Below, piece after piece: positions 6,692-13,654 of a stretch of 25,088 nucleotides of DNA. Within the stretch, counting starts at the first letter, position 1. Every line of letters begins with the position of its first letter. Both the position numbers and the translations under genes were made by a program. The notes below the pieces were generated by a model, which did no database searches, had not been told where the DNA came from, and was given only the letters and a program-made list of their open reading frames with translations. The stretch comes from a virus. The stretch lies in IMG/VR virus record IMGVR_UViG_3300030333_001525, positions 1,022-26,109 of that record. One strand, written 5' to 3'.

Positions 6692-9112
6692 ATGGCAGAG
6701 TCTGTTATAAAAAATTATTTTCCTAGCCAAGTTGTTAGTGATGCTGAAAAATTAAGCTATGATTATGGCTTGAAAGTAGGTAAAGCTATTGAACAAGAGT
6801 GGTTTAATAAAGAAAGAGGTTCTAATAGAAATAGATATAGAACTAACTATAATAACTTTCGTAATTTAAGATTATACGCTAGAGGTGAACAATCAATACA
6901 AAAATACAAAGATGAACTATCTATAAACGGTGATTTATCTTATTTAAATTTAGACTGGACACCTGTACCTATAATACCTAAGTTTGTAGATATAGTTGTT
7001 AATGGTATTGCTGAAAGAACTTATGATATAAAAGCTTATTCTCAAGATCCATATGGTATGGCCAAGAGAACTAAGTATATGGAGAATATTATGTCAGATA
7101 TGCAATCAAAAGGTTTTAATGATTTCGCATTGCAAAACATGGCTATAGATCTTAGAAAAAGTGACCCAGCAACTTTACCAGAAACTCAAGAAGAGTTAGA
7201 TTTACACATGCAGCTTGGTTATAAACAAGCAGTTGAACTAGCAGAAGAGCAAGCACTAAGAACATTGTTTGAGGGTAGTAGATACGAGCTAACCAAAAAA
7301 CGTTTTTATTATGATTTAACAGTGTTAGGTATTGGCGCTGTAAAAACTACTTTTAACACTTCACAAGGTGCTATTGTAGAATATGTTGATCCTGCTGACT
7401 TAGTTTATTCACATAGTGACTCGCCTTATTTTGATGATATATATTATGTTGGTGAAGTAAAAGATATACCTGTAAACGAGTTAGTAAAACAATTTCCACA
7501 CTTAGAGCAAGAAGATTTAGAAGATATTATAAAAAATAAATCTTACGCAAAACAAAATAGTAACTCATATAATCACAAAGAAGATACAAATACAGTTCAA
7601 GTTTTATATTTTAATTATAAAACTTATATGAACGAAGTATATAAAATAAAAGAAACAGGTACAGGTGCAGATAAAATAATACCTAAAGATGATCAATTTA
7701 ATCCCCCAGAAGGTAAAGAAGGTGAATATAGTAAATTAATAAGATCTATAGAAACTCTTTATGAAGGAGCTTTAATATTAGGTACAGATAAATTACTTAA
7801 ATGGGAGATGGCTAGTAATATGATGCGTCCTAAAAGTGATTTTACAAAAGTTAAAATGAACTACAGTATTGTAGCTCCACGTATGTATGAAGGTAGAATT
7901 GAGTCGTTAGTTGGTAGAATAACTGGTTTTGCTGATATGATACAGCTTACACATTTAAAGCTACAACAAGTAATGTCTAGATTAGTACCAGATGGTGTTT
8001 ATTTAGATGCTGATGGTTTAGCTGAAATAGATTTAGGTAACGGTACAAACTATAATCCACAAGAAGCTTTAAACATGTTCTTCCAAACAGGTAGTGTTAT
8101 TGGTAGATCGTTTACTCAAGATGGTGATATGAATCCTGGCAAAATACCAATACAAGAGATACAGTCTAGTAATGGTGGCGCTAAAATGCAAAGCTTAATA
8201 CAAACATACAACTATTACTTACAAATGATTAGAGATACTACCGGGCTTAACGAAGCTAGAGACGGTAGCATGCCAGATAAAAACGCTTTAGTTGGTGTAC
8301 AAAAATTAGCAGCTGCTAATAGTAATACAGCAACAAGACATATACTGCAAGCTGGTTTATTTTTAACAGCTGATATAGCAGAACAACTATCACTTAGAAT
8401 ATCTGATATTATAGAATACTCACCAACTAAAGATGCTTTTATACATAGTATAGGTGTTCACAATGTTGCTACGTTAGAAGAGATGTCAGAACTACATTTA
8501 TATGACTTTGGTATATTTATAGAGCTTTTGCCAGACGAAGAAGAAAAAGCCGTATTAGAAAACAATATACAAATGGCTTTACAGCAACAAACTATAGATT
8601 TAGAGGATGCTATTGATCTTAGAGAAATAAGAAACGTTAAATTAGCTAATCAAGTTTTAAAAATACGTAGGAAAAGAAAAATGGCTAAAGATCAGCAAAT
8701 GCAACAAGAAAACATGGCTATGCAGTCACAAGCTAACCAAGCTGCAACACAAGCAGCCGCACAAGCTGAAATACAAAAAAACCAAGCTATTAACGATGGT
8801 AAAGCTCAACTAGAACAAGTTAAAGCACAACTTGATTCTCAACGTATGATGCAAGAGGTTGAGCACAAAAAAGAGTTAATGCAGCTAGAGTTTCAAATGA
8901 ACATGCAGCTTAAAGGTATGGAAGTAGAAAATAAAAGAGCTATAGAAAAAGAAAAAGAAGATCGTAAAGACGAAAGAACTAGGATTCAAGCTACACAACA
9001 AAGCGAAATGATTGATCAAAGAAATGCTGGTAAACCACCTAAAAACTTTGAGTCTGCAGGTAATGATATACTAGGAGGTGGCTTTGATTTAGGTGTGTTT
9101 GATCCTAAGTAA
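6692..9112 (+). CDS. Portal protein
   Basis: An 806-residue portal-type protein immediately after terL. Residues about 62-108 contain 'LYARGEQSIQKYKDEL' and 'NLDWTPVPIIPKFVDIVVNG', a block I recognise from portals of crAss-like and related phages. The body holds a stem/wing region including 'VLGIGAVKTTF' and 'EYVDPADLVYS', both typical of P22-type portals. From about residue 640 onward the chain becomes a long Gln/Met/Glu-rich coiled coil ('QQENMAMQSQANQAATQAAA'), corresponding to a barrel-like extension into the capsid. The C-terminus is 'GGGFDLGVFDPK'. It should form the dodecameric ring at one vertex through which DNA passes. Codon use is like its neighbours and there is no sign of damage. 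Confidence 0.85.
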   Translation: MAESVIKNYFPSQVVSDAEKLSYDYGLKVGKAIEQEWFNKERGSNRNRYRTNYNNFRNLRLYARGEQSIQKYKDELSINGDLSYLNLDWTPVPIIPKFVDIVVNGIAERTYDIKAYSQDPYGMAKRTKYMENIMSDMQSKGFNDFALQNMAIDLRKSDPATLPETQEELDLHMQLGYKQAVELAEEQALRTLFEGSRYELTKKRFYYDLTVLGIGAVKTTFNTSQGAIVEYVDPADLVYSHSDSPYFDDIYYVGEVKDIPVNELVKQFPHLEQEDLEDIIKNKSYAKQNSNSYNHKEDTNTVQVLYFNYKTYMNEVYKIKETGTGADKIIPKDDQFNPPEGKEGEYSKLIRSIETLYEGALILGTDKLLKWEMASNMMRPKSDFTKVKMNYSIVAPRMYEGRIESLVGRITGFADMIQLTHLKLQQVMSRLVPDGVYLDADGLAEIDLGNGTNYNPQEALNMFFQTGSVIGRSFTQDGDMNPGKIPIQEIQSSNGGAKMQSLIQTYNYYLQMIRDTTGLNEARDGSMPDKNALVGVQKLAAANSNTATRHILQAGLFLTADIAEQLSLRISDIIEYSPTKDAFIHSIGVHNVATLEEMSELHLYDFGIFIELLPDEEEKAVLENNIQMALQQQTIDLEDAIDLREIRNVKLANQVLKIRRKRKMAKDQQMQQENMAMQSQANQAATQAAAQAEIQKNQAINDGKAQLEQVKAQLDSQRMMQEVEHKKELMQLEFQMNMQLKGMEVENKRAIEKEKEDRKDERTRIQATQQSEMIDQRNAGKPPKNFESAGNDILGGGFDLGVFDPK

Positions 9113-9139
9113 ATTTATTAATTATTATTATATTATATT
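9113..9139 (+). promoter_or_regulatory. A/T-only leader before the scaffold-like gene
   Basis: A 27-base A/T-only gap ending in tatattatatt directly before the ATG. The same 11 bases precede the ATG at 11918. There is no Shine-Dalgarno sequence. It is probably a low-structure ribosome landing region; a phage promoter cannot be excluded. Confidence 0.3.
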
Positions 9140-10324
9140 ATGGAAGAAAATAAAGAAAACGTAGTTGAAGAAACTACACAAGAAACAACTCAACAAGTTG
9201 AAGAAACTATAAAACCAAATATTAATGAAGACGGCGATTATGTCGTTAATTTAGATAAACCAACTGAAAATGAAACTAAAGAAGATAACACTGACGACAG
9301 CGGAGTGGCTACAGAGCCTGAAAATGCCGAGTCCACACAAGAACAAAAAGAAATACAACCGGAAGCAGAAACACAAGAGCAAGTACCAGCACTAGAAGAA
9401 GTAACTGAAGAAACAACCGAAGAAGAAGTTGCTAAAGTTGAAGAGCAAGTTGAAGAAGCTGTTGCAGAAGCTCAAGCTACTGGTAAACCACTACCAGAAA
9501 ATATACAGAAGTTAATTGACTTTATGGAAGATACTGGTGGTGATATACAAGATTATGTAAAGCTTAATCAAGATTATAGCAAGTTAAATGACAACGATGT
9601 TTTACACGAATACTATAGACAAACAAAACCACATTTAACTAATGAAGAAATAAATTTCTTAATGGAAGATACTTTTAAGATAGATGAAGAAGAAGATACT
9701 GACAGAGAAATAAGAAGAAAAAAATTAGCGTTAAAAGAGCAAGTTGCCAGCGCTAGAAGCCACTTGGACGGGCAAAAGTCCAAATACTATGAAGAAATCA
9801 AAGCTGGTTCAAAGCTTACGCCTGAACAACAAAAAGCTGTAGATTTTTTTAATAGATACAACAAGGAGTCTGAAGCAAATGAAAAAATAGCACAAAAACA
9901 AAAATCTACTTTTTTAAATAAAACAGAAAACGTATTCAATAATAATTTTAAAGGTTTTGATTACAATGTTGGAGATAAAAAATATAGATTTAATATTAAA
10001 AATGTAGATGAGGTTAAAGAAACTCAAAGCGATATTAATAATTTTATAAGAAAGTTTCTTGATAAAAATAATATGATATCTGATGCTAAGAGTTATCACA
10101 AATCTTTATACACTGCTATGAACGCTGATGCTATTGCTAAACATTTTTATGAACAAGGCAAAGCAGACGCTATGAAATCAAGCGTTGCTAAAGCTAAGAA
10201 TATAGATATGAATCCAAGGCAAAACTTAGGAAACGTTGCGCCTGATGGGTTAAAAGTAAAAGTACTAGGTGATACTGCTTCTGATTTTAAGTTTAAAATT
10301 AAAAACAACAAATTTAAAAAATAA
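9140..10324 (+). CDS. Acidic scaffold-like head assembly protein
   Basis: A 394-residue protein lying between portal and major capsid protein, the usual scaffold position. Residues 1-125 are extremely rich in Glu, Thr, Gln and Val, low in complexity and probably disordered. Then 'NIQKLIDFMEDTGGDIQDYV' and 'TNEEINFLMEDTFKI' introduce a helical region with many Lys/Glu (about 125-270). The C-terminal 120 residues carry 'FNRYNKESEANEKI', 'KSYHKSLYTAMNADAIAKHF' and a strongly basic end 'DFKFKIKNNKFKK', a feature by which many scaffolds bind the coat protein. No protease motif is seen. It would guide capsid assembly inside the prohead and leave or be cleaved afterwards. Function is assigned by composition and synteny, not sequence homology. 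Confidence 0.7.
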   Translation: MEENKENVVEETTQETTQQVEETIKPNINEDGDYVVNLDKPTENETKEDNTDDSGVATEPENAESTQEQKEIQPEAETQEQVPALEEVTEETTEEEVAKVEEQVEEAVAEAQATGKPLPENIQKLIDFMEDTGGDIQDYVKLNQDYSKLNDNDVLHEYYRQTKPHLTNEEINFLMEDTFKIDEEEDTDREIRRKKLALKEQVASARSHLDGQKSKYYEEIKAGSKLTPEQQKAVDFFNRYNKESEANEKIAQKQKSTFLNKTENVFNNNFKGFDYNVGDKKYRFNIKNVDEVKETQSDINNFIRKFLDKNNMISDAKSYHKSLYTAMNADAIAKHFYEQGKADAMKSSVAKAKNIDMNPRQNLGNVAPDGLKVKVLGDTASDFKFKIKNNKFKK

Positions 10325-10344
10325 CAATTTAAAAATTATTAATT

Positions 10345-11856
10345 ATGGCAATTTCAAATCCTGGAGGTTTGTTAAATAGTGTTCCAGCTCCACAAAAGCA
10401 AACACTAGATTCAAACTATATAGATTTTACGAGCGCTGACACTAAAGGTTGGGCGCAACAATACCTGCCAGACTTGATGGAAAAAGAAGCTGAAGTTTTT
10501 GGTAACAGAACTATTTCAGGTTTTTTATCTCAAGTTGGTGCAGAAGAGTCTATGACTTCTGACCAAGTTATTTGGACAGAGCAAGGTAGATTACATATAT
10601 CAGTTAAAGGTACGTTAAATACAGGTAATTCTGTATTTACTGTAACTTCTGATATTGATGGAAACAATGCTGGTACTACTAACGTGTTTACTTTAGCTAA
10701 CCATGGTGTTAGATTAAATGATATCGTTTTAGTAGCTGTAGCTGGTAGAGTAATAAGAGCTCACGTGACTAAAGTTGATGGTGTAGAAATTACAGCTCAA
10801 CCATTTAACGTTGAACATTTTGATGATGATTCATCAATCGCAACTGCTTCAGCTACTGCTGCAACTTTATTAGTTATTGGTTCTGAATTTAAGAAAGGTG
10901 TTACTGGTCAAAACTCTTATGGATCAGGTACTGGTTCTACAAGAACTGTTAAACCAACTCACGTTTCTTTCACTAATAAGCCTATCATAATGAAAGATGC
11001 TTATGAGATCTCTGGATCTGATGCTTCTCAAATTGGTTGGGTTGAAATTAGTGGTGAAGCTGGTCAATCAGGTTACTTATGGTACTTAAAAGCTGAAGGT
11101 GATACTAGATCACGTTTTACTGATTACTTAGAGATGACAATGGTTGAAGCTGAGAAAACTGCAGCTACATCTCATATTGTTGACGCTGGTGGTACTAACG
11201 ATACTGACTATGCTGCTTTAGGTGCTAATTCTGGTACTGAAGGTTTATTCGCGGCTATTGAGTCAAGAGGTAATGTAACTACTGGTATTACTGGTGTTAA
11301 CGCTGCTACTGATTTAGCTGAGTTTGATGCTATCTTAGCTGAGTTTGATAATCAAGGTGCTATTGAAGAAAACATGTTATTTGTAAATAGAGCTACTAGT
11401 TTAGCTATTGATGACATGTTAGCTTCAATGAACTCTTACGGAGCTGGTGGTACTTCTTACGGAGTATTTGACAACTCTGAAGATATGGCATTAAATTTAG
11501 GTTTCTCTGGTTTCAGAAGAGGTTCTTATGACTTCTACAAGTCTGACTTTAGATACTTAAACGACAAAGCTACAAGAGGTGGTATAAACGAAAGAGGTAC
11601 TACTGATGCTGTTAGAGGTGTTATTATACCAGCTGGTGTATCTTCTGTTTATGATCAAACGTTAGGTAAGAACTTAAAGCGTCCTTTCTTACACGTTAGA
11701 TTTAGAGCTTCACAAACTGATGATAGACGAATGAAAACTTGGACTACTGGTTCGGTTGGCGCTGTAACATCTGATTTAGATGCAATGCAGATTCACTATT
11801 TATCAGAAAGATGTTTAGTTACTCAAGGTGCTAACAACTTTATGTTAATGAAGTAA
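10345..11856 (+). CDS. Major capsid protein
   Basis: A 503-residue protein with no Cys, following the scaffold-like gene. Its N-terminal arm ('SNPGGLLNSVPAPQKQTLDS') leads to 'WAQQYLPDLMEKEAEVFGNR' and 'ESMTSDQVIWTEQGRLH', a pattern I recall from HK97-fold coat proteins of Bacteroidota podoviruses. A beta insertion (about 95-165, including 'NHGVRLNDIVLVAV') interrupts the fold. The rest contains 'YLEMTMVEAEKTAATSHIVD' (a long spine-helix candidate) and a C-terminal 'RPFLHVRFRASQTDDRRMKT'. Codon use favours GGT, GCT, ACT and TCT more heavily than its neighbours, as expected for the most abundant product. A strong terminator follows 10 bases downstream. Family is assigned by position, length and composition. 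Confidence 0.85.
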   Translation: MAISNPGGLLNSVPAPQKQTLDSNYIDFTSADTKGWAQQYLPDLMEKEAEVFGNRTISGFLSQVGAEESMTSDQVIWTEQGRLHISVKGTLNTGNSVFTVTSDIDGNNAGTTNVFTLANHGVRLNDIVLVAVAGRVIRAHVTKVDGVEITAQPFNVEHFDDDSSIATASATAATLLVIGSEFKKGVTGQNSYGSGTGSTRTVKPTHVSFTNKPIIMKDAYEISGSDASQIGWVEISGEAGQSGYLWYLKAEGDTRSRFTDYLEMTMVEAEKTAATSHIVDAGGTNDTDYAALGANSGTEGLFAAIESRGNVTTGITGVNAATDLAEFDAILAEFDNQGAIEENMLFVNRATSLAIDDMLASMNSYGAGGTSYGVFDNSEDMALNLGFSGFRRGSYDFYKSDFRYLNDKATRGGINERGTTDAVRGVIIPAGVSSVYDQTLGKNLKRPFLHVRFRASQTDDRRMKTWTTGSVGAVTSDLDAMQIHYLSERCLVTQGANNFMLMK

Positions 11857-11866
11857 ATCATTATTA

Positions 11867-11893
11867 AGTCGAGGCTTCGGCCTCGGCTTTTTT
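11867..11893 (+). terminator. Intrinsic terminator after the major capsid gene
   Basis: A 9-bp stem (one G-T pair) with core CGAGGC/GCCTCG closes a TTCG tetraloop at 11876-11879. A run of six T follows (11888-11893). This is a textbook Rho-independent terminator and the most GC-rich short stretch in the area. It begins 10 bases after the capsid stop, so capsid transcripts probably end or are reduced here. Confidence 0.92.
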
Positions 11894-11917
11894 ATTAATT
11901 TTATTATATATTATATT
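11894..11917 (+). promoter_or_regulatory. A/T-only leader between the capsid terminator and the next gene
   Basis: This 24-base A/T stretch directly follows the terminator T-run and shares its last 11 bases (tatattatatt) with the leader at 9113-9139. A gene after a strong terminator needs read-through or its own promoter, but I see no recognised consensus here. Confidence 0.3.
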
Positions 11918-12724
11918 ATGGCAAAAAAACAAAAAACTGAAAAGGTAGAGGTACCTGTTGTTGAAACACCAGTTGTTGAAACACCAAAACCTAAAAAAGA
12001 TACTTGGGAAATAAAAGATAGAATATACTATTTATTAAGAGATAGAAAGCCTTTGAGCTACACTATAAAGTCTTCAGGTATATATTATTTTGATGAAGAA
12101 AAAGGTTACGAAAGAGAATTAAAATATTGTGAAAATCAAAAAACTCCTTTTGTTGATGAAATGAAAGGTGATCAAAGATTAGAACATATAGTATTTAGAA
12201 ACGGACACCTTCATGTTCCAAAAGAAAAAACAACTTTACAAAAACTATTAAGCTTATATCATCCAAACAGAGATAGTTTGTTTTATGAATATAAAGCAGA
12301 AGAAGAAGCAAAAGATGAACTTGCTTTGATAGAGTACGAAATAAAAGCTTTAAATCTTGCTAATACTTTAGATATAGATATGGCTGAAGCTATTATGCGT
12401 GCAGAAATTGGATCTGAAGTATCTAACATGAGTTCTAAGGAACTTAAACGTGATTTACTTATATTTGCTAAGAAAGATCCTTATTTGTTCTTAGAGCTAG
12501 CTACAGATGAAAACGTTCAGCTTAGAAACTTTGGTATTAAAGCTACAGAGATGGGTATATTAACTTTATCAGGAGATCAAAGAACTTTTACTTGGACTTC
12601 TAATGGTAGAAAATTAATGAACGTGCCTTTCGATGAACATCCTTATTCAGCTTTAGCTGCTTGGTTTAAAACTGACGAAGGTATGGAGATTTATTCTAAT
12701 ATAGAAAAAAGATTAAATCAATAA
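11918..12724 (+). CDS. Terminator-bounded phage protein of unknown function (probable virion or assembly protein)
   Basis: A 268-residue protein. The N-terminus has low-complexity 'VEVPVVETPVVETPKPKK', including a perfect tandem 15-base repeat at the DNA level. A conserved-looking block then begins 'KDRIYYLLRDRKPLSYTIKS' and runs through 'FDEEKGYERELKYCENQ' to 'DQRLEHIVFRNGHLHVPKEK', continuing to 'LQKLLSLYHP'; this looks like a small alpha/beta domain. I recall similar blocks in hypothetical proteins next to capsid genes of marine Bacteroidota phages. The C-terminal half is helical ('MAEAIMRAEIGSEVSNMSSK', 'LRNFGIKATEMGIL') and ends 'DEGMEIYSNIEKRLNQ'. It sits between two intrinsic terminators, so its expression is separated from the capsid gene and from the ring genes. 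No enzyme motif is visible. Confidence 0.65.
   Translation: MAKKQKTEKVEVPVVETPVVETPKPKKDTWEIKDRIYYLLRDRKPLSYTIKSSGIYYFDEEKGYERELKYCENQKTPFVDEMKGDQRLEHIVFRNGHLHVPKEKTTLQKLLSLYHPNRDSLFYEYKAEEEAKDELALIEYEIKALNLANTLDIDMAEAIMRAEIGSEVSNMSSKELKRDLLIFAKKDPYLFLELATDENVQLRNFGIKATEMGILTLSGDQRTFTWTSNGRKLMNVPFDEHPYSALAAWFKTDEGMEIYSNIEKRLNQ
11957..11986 (+). repeat. Perfect tandem 15-bp repeat (two copies)
   Basis: Two identical copies of gttgttgaaacacca encode the doubled 'VVETP' in the N-terminal linker of the 268-residue protein. Identity at every base, including third positions, points to a recent slippage duplication that keeps frame. Confidence 0.9.
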
Positions 12725-12731
12725 TAATTAT

Positions 12732-12756
12732 GGTTACCCTTCGGGGTAACCTTTTT
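12732..12756 (+). terminator. Intrinsic terminator after the 268-residue gene
   Basis: A perfect 8-bp stem GGTTACCC/GGGTAACC closes a TTCG tetraloop at 12740-12743 and is followed by five T (12752-12756). It starts 7 bases after the stop codon. Its stem sequence differs from the one after the capsid gene, so the two are not a simple duplication, but both use the extra-stable TTCG loop. Confidence 0.9.
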
Positions 12757-12767
12757 AAAAATTTAAT

Positions 12768-12956
12768 ATGGATAGAAATTTAAGAAATTATAGTCAAAGA
12801 TCTAGAGGTTTAGGCGATACCATAGCAAAGTTTACTCATGCTACTGGTATTCATAGTTTAGCACAAATAGGTGCTAGAGTAGTAGGTAAAAAAGATTGTG
12901 GATGTAAAAAAAGACAAGAAGCTTTAAACAAAGCTTTCCCATATAAAAATAAGTAA
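12768..12956 (+). CDS. CGC-motif mini-protein
   Basis: A 62-residue basic protein. It reads 'GLGDTIAKFTHATGIHSLAQ', a short hydrophobic/Ala-Gly stretch, then 'KKDCGCKKRQEALNKAFPYK'. The pairing of 'GLGDT...FT.ATGI' with a terminal 'CGC..RQE.LN..FPY' is one I recall as a recurring unit in Bacteroidota phages, alone or at the ends of larger proteins. The two closely spaced Cys could bind metal as a dimer or be lipid- or redox-active; nothing in the sequence decides this. It starts 11 bases after a terminator, so its transcription probably depends on read-through. It is spaced by one base from the next gene. Confidence 0.6.
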   Translation: MDRNLRNYSQRSRGLGDTIAKFTHATGIHSLAQIGARVVGKKDCGCKKRQEALNKAFPYKNK

Positions 12957-12957
12957 T

Positions 12958-13650
12958 ATGATATTTATAGATACTGTACATCAAAGAGTTTTAGCTTTAG
13001 CTAATAAAGAAAATAGAGGTTATATAACTCCTTTAGAGTTTAATCTTATGGCTAATCAAGCTCAGATGGCTATATTCGAACAATATTTTTATGATTTAAA
13101 TCAATTTAAAAGAGATCCTAATAACTTAACAGATGTAGGTAGTTTTTCAGATTTACCAGAAATGATAAGAATGAAGCTACGACCATTTACTGGTTACGGT
13201 GTTCCAACAGCAGACACATATCAAGTAGGTAAAATATTTTATGAACCTAACAATAATACAGCAACAGCTCTTGAAGCTAGAAAAGTTGATGATAACGAAG
13301 CTAGGTTTCTTTTAACATCTGCTTTTCATAGAAGAGGTTTAAGAAGACATCCTATTTATATAGAAAGAGGTGGTGAGTTTATAGTATATAACCATGAAGG
13401 CCCGCAAACAGCTGGGGTTTTTGCTGAAGTAATTAGAAGGCCTAATAGAGCGGAGTGGGGCTATAATGTTGTTGCTGAAAAAGCTTTATATAACGCTAGC
13501 TCTTCTACTGACTTTGAACTTCACGAATCAGAAGAAAATAATCTTGTTATGCGTATATTAGGTTTAGCAGGTGTAATTATAAATAAACCAGAGCTAGTAG
13601 CTATATCAGCGCAAACAGATTCAAAAGATATTCAACAACAAAAAATGTAA
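12958..13650 (+). CDS. Portal-vertex connector/ring protein 1
   Basis: A 230-residue protein with 'VLALANKENRGYITPLEF' (about 11-28) and 'NQAQMAIFEQYFYDLNQF' (about 36-53), helices that I recall as the conserved start of head-tail connector (ring) proteins in crAss-like and other Bacteroidota podoviruses. A middle beta region ('YQVGKIFYEP', 'HPIYIERGGEFIVYN', 'GVFAEVIRRPNRAEWGY') precedes a C-terminal helix 'EENNLVMRILGLAGVIINKP' and 'DSKDIQQQKM'. It probably binds under the portal to extend the DNA channel. The role rests on remembered synteny and fold pattern. The next gene begins four bases after its stop. Confidence 0.6.
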   Translation: MIFIDTVHQRVLALANKENRGYITPLEFNLMANQAQMAIFEQYFYDLNQFKRDPNNLTDVGSFSDLPEMIRMKLRPFTGYGVPTADTYQVGKIFYEPNNNTATALEARKVDDNEARFLLTSAFHRRGLRRHPIYIERGGEFIVYNHEGPQTAGVFAEVIRRPNRAEWGYNVVAEKALYNASSSTDFELHESEENNLVMRILGLAGVIINKPELVAISAQTDSKDIQQQKM

Positions 13651-13654
13651 ATAA

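Noticed and set aside
9060-9090. AGGAGG-like sequence (ctaggaggtgg near 9071) as a ribosome binding site
   Set aside because: It encodes Gly-Gly residues near the portal C-terminus and is about 65 bases from the next ATG, too far to act. A similar gaaggaggtag at 24236 lies inside the last gene with no ATG after it at a useful distance.
11918-12724. Terminator-bounded gene as a horizontally acquired 'moron'
   Set aside because: Being flanked by terminators is moron-like, but base and codon use match the neighbours and the protein resembles capsid-adjacent phage proteins as I recall them, so a core structural gene is more likely.
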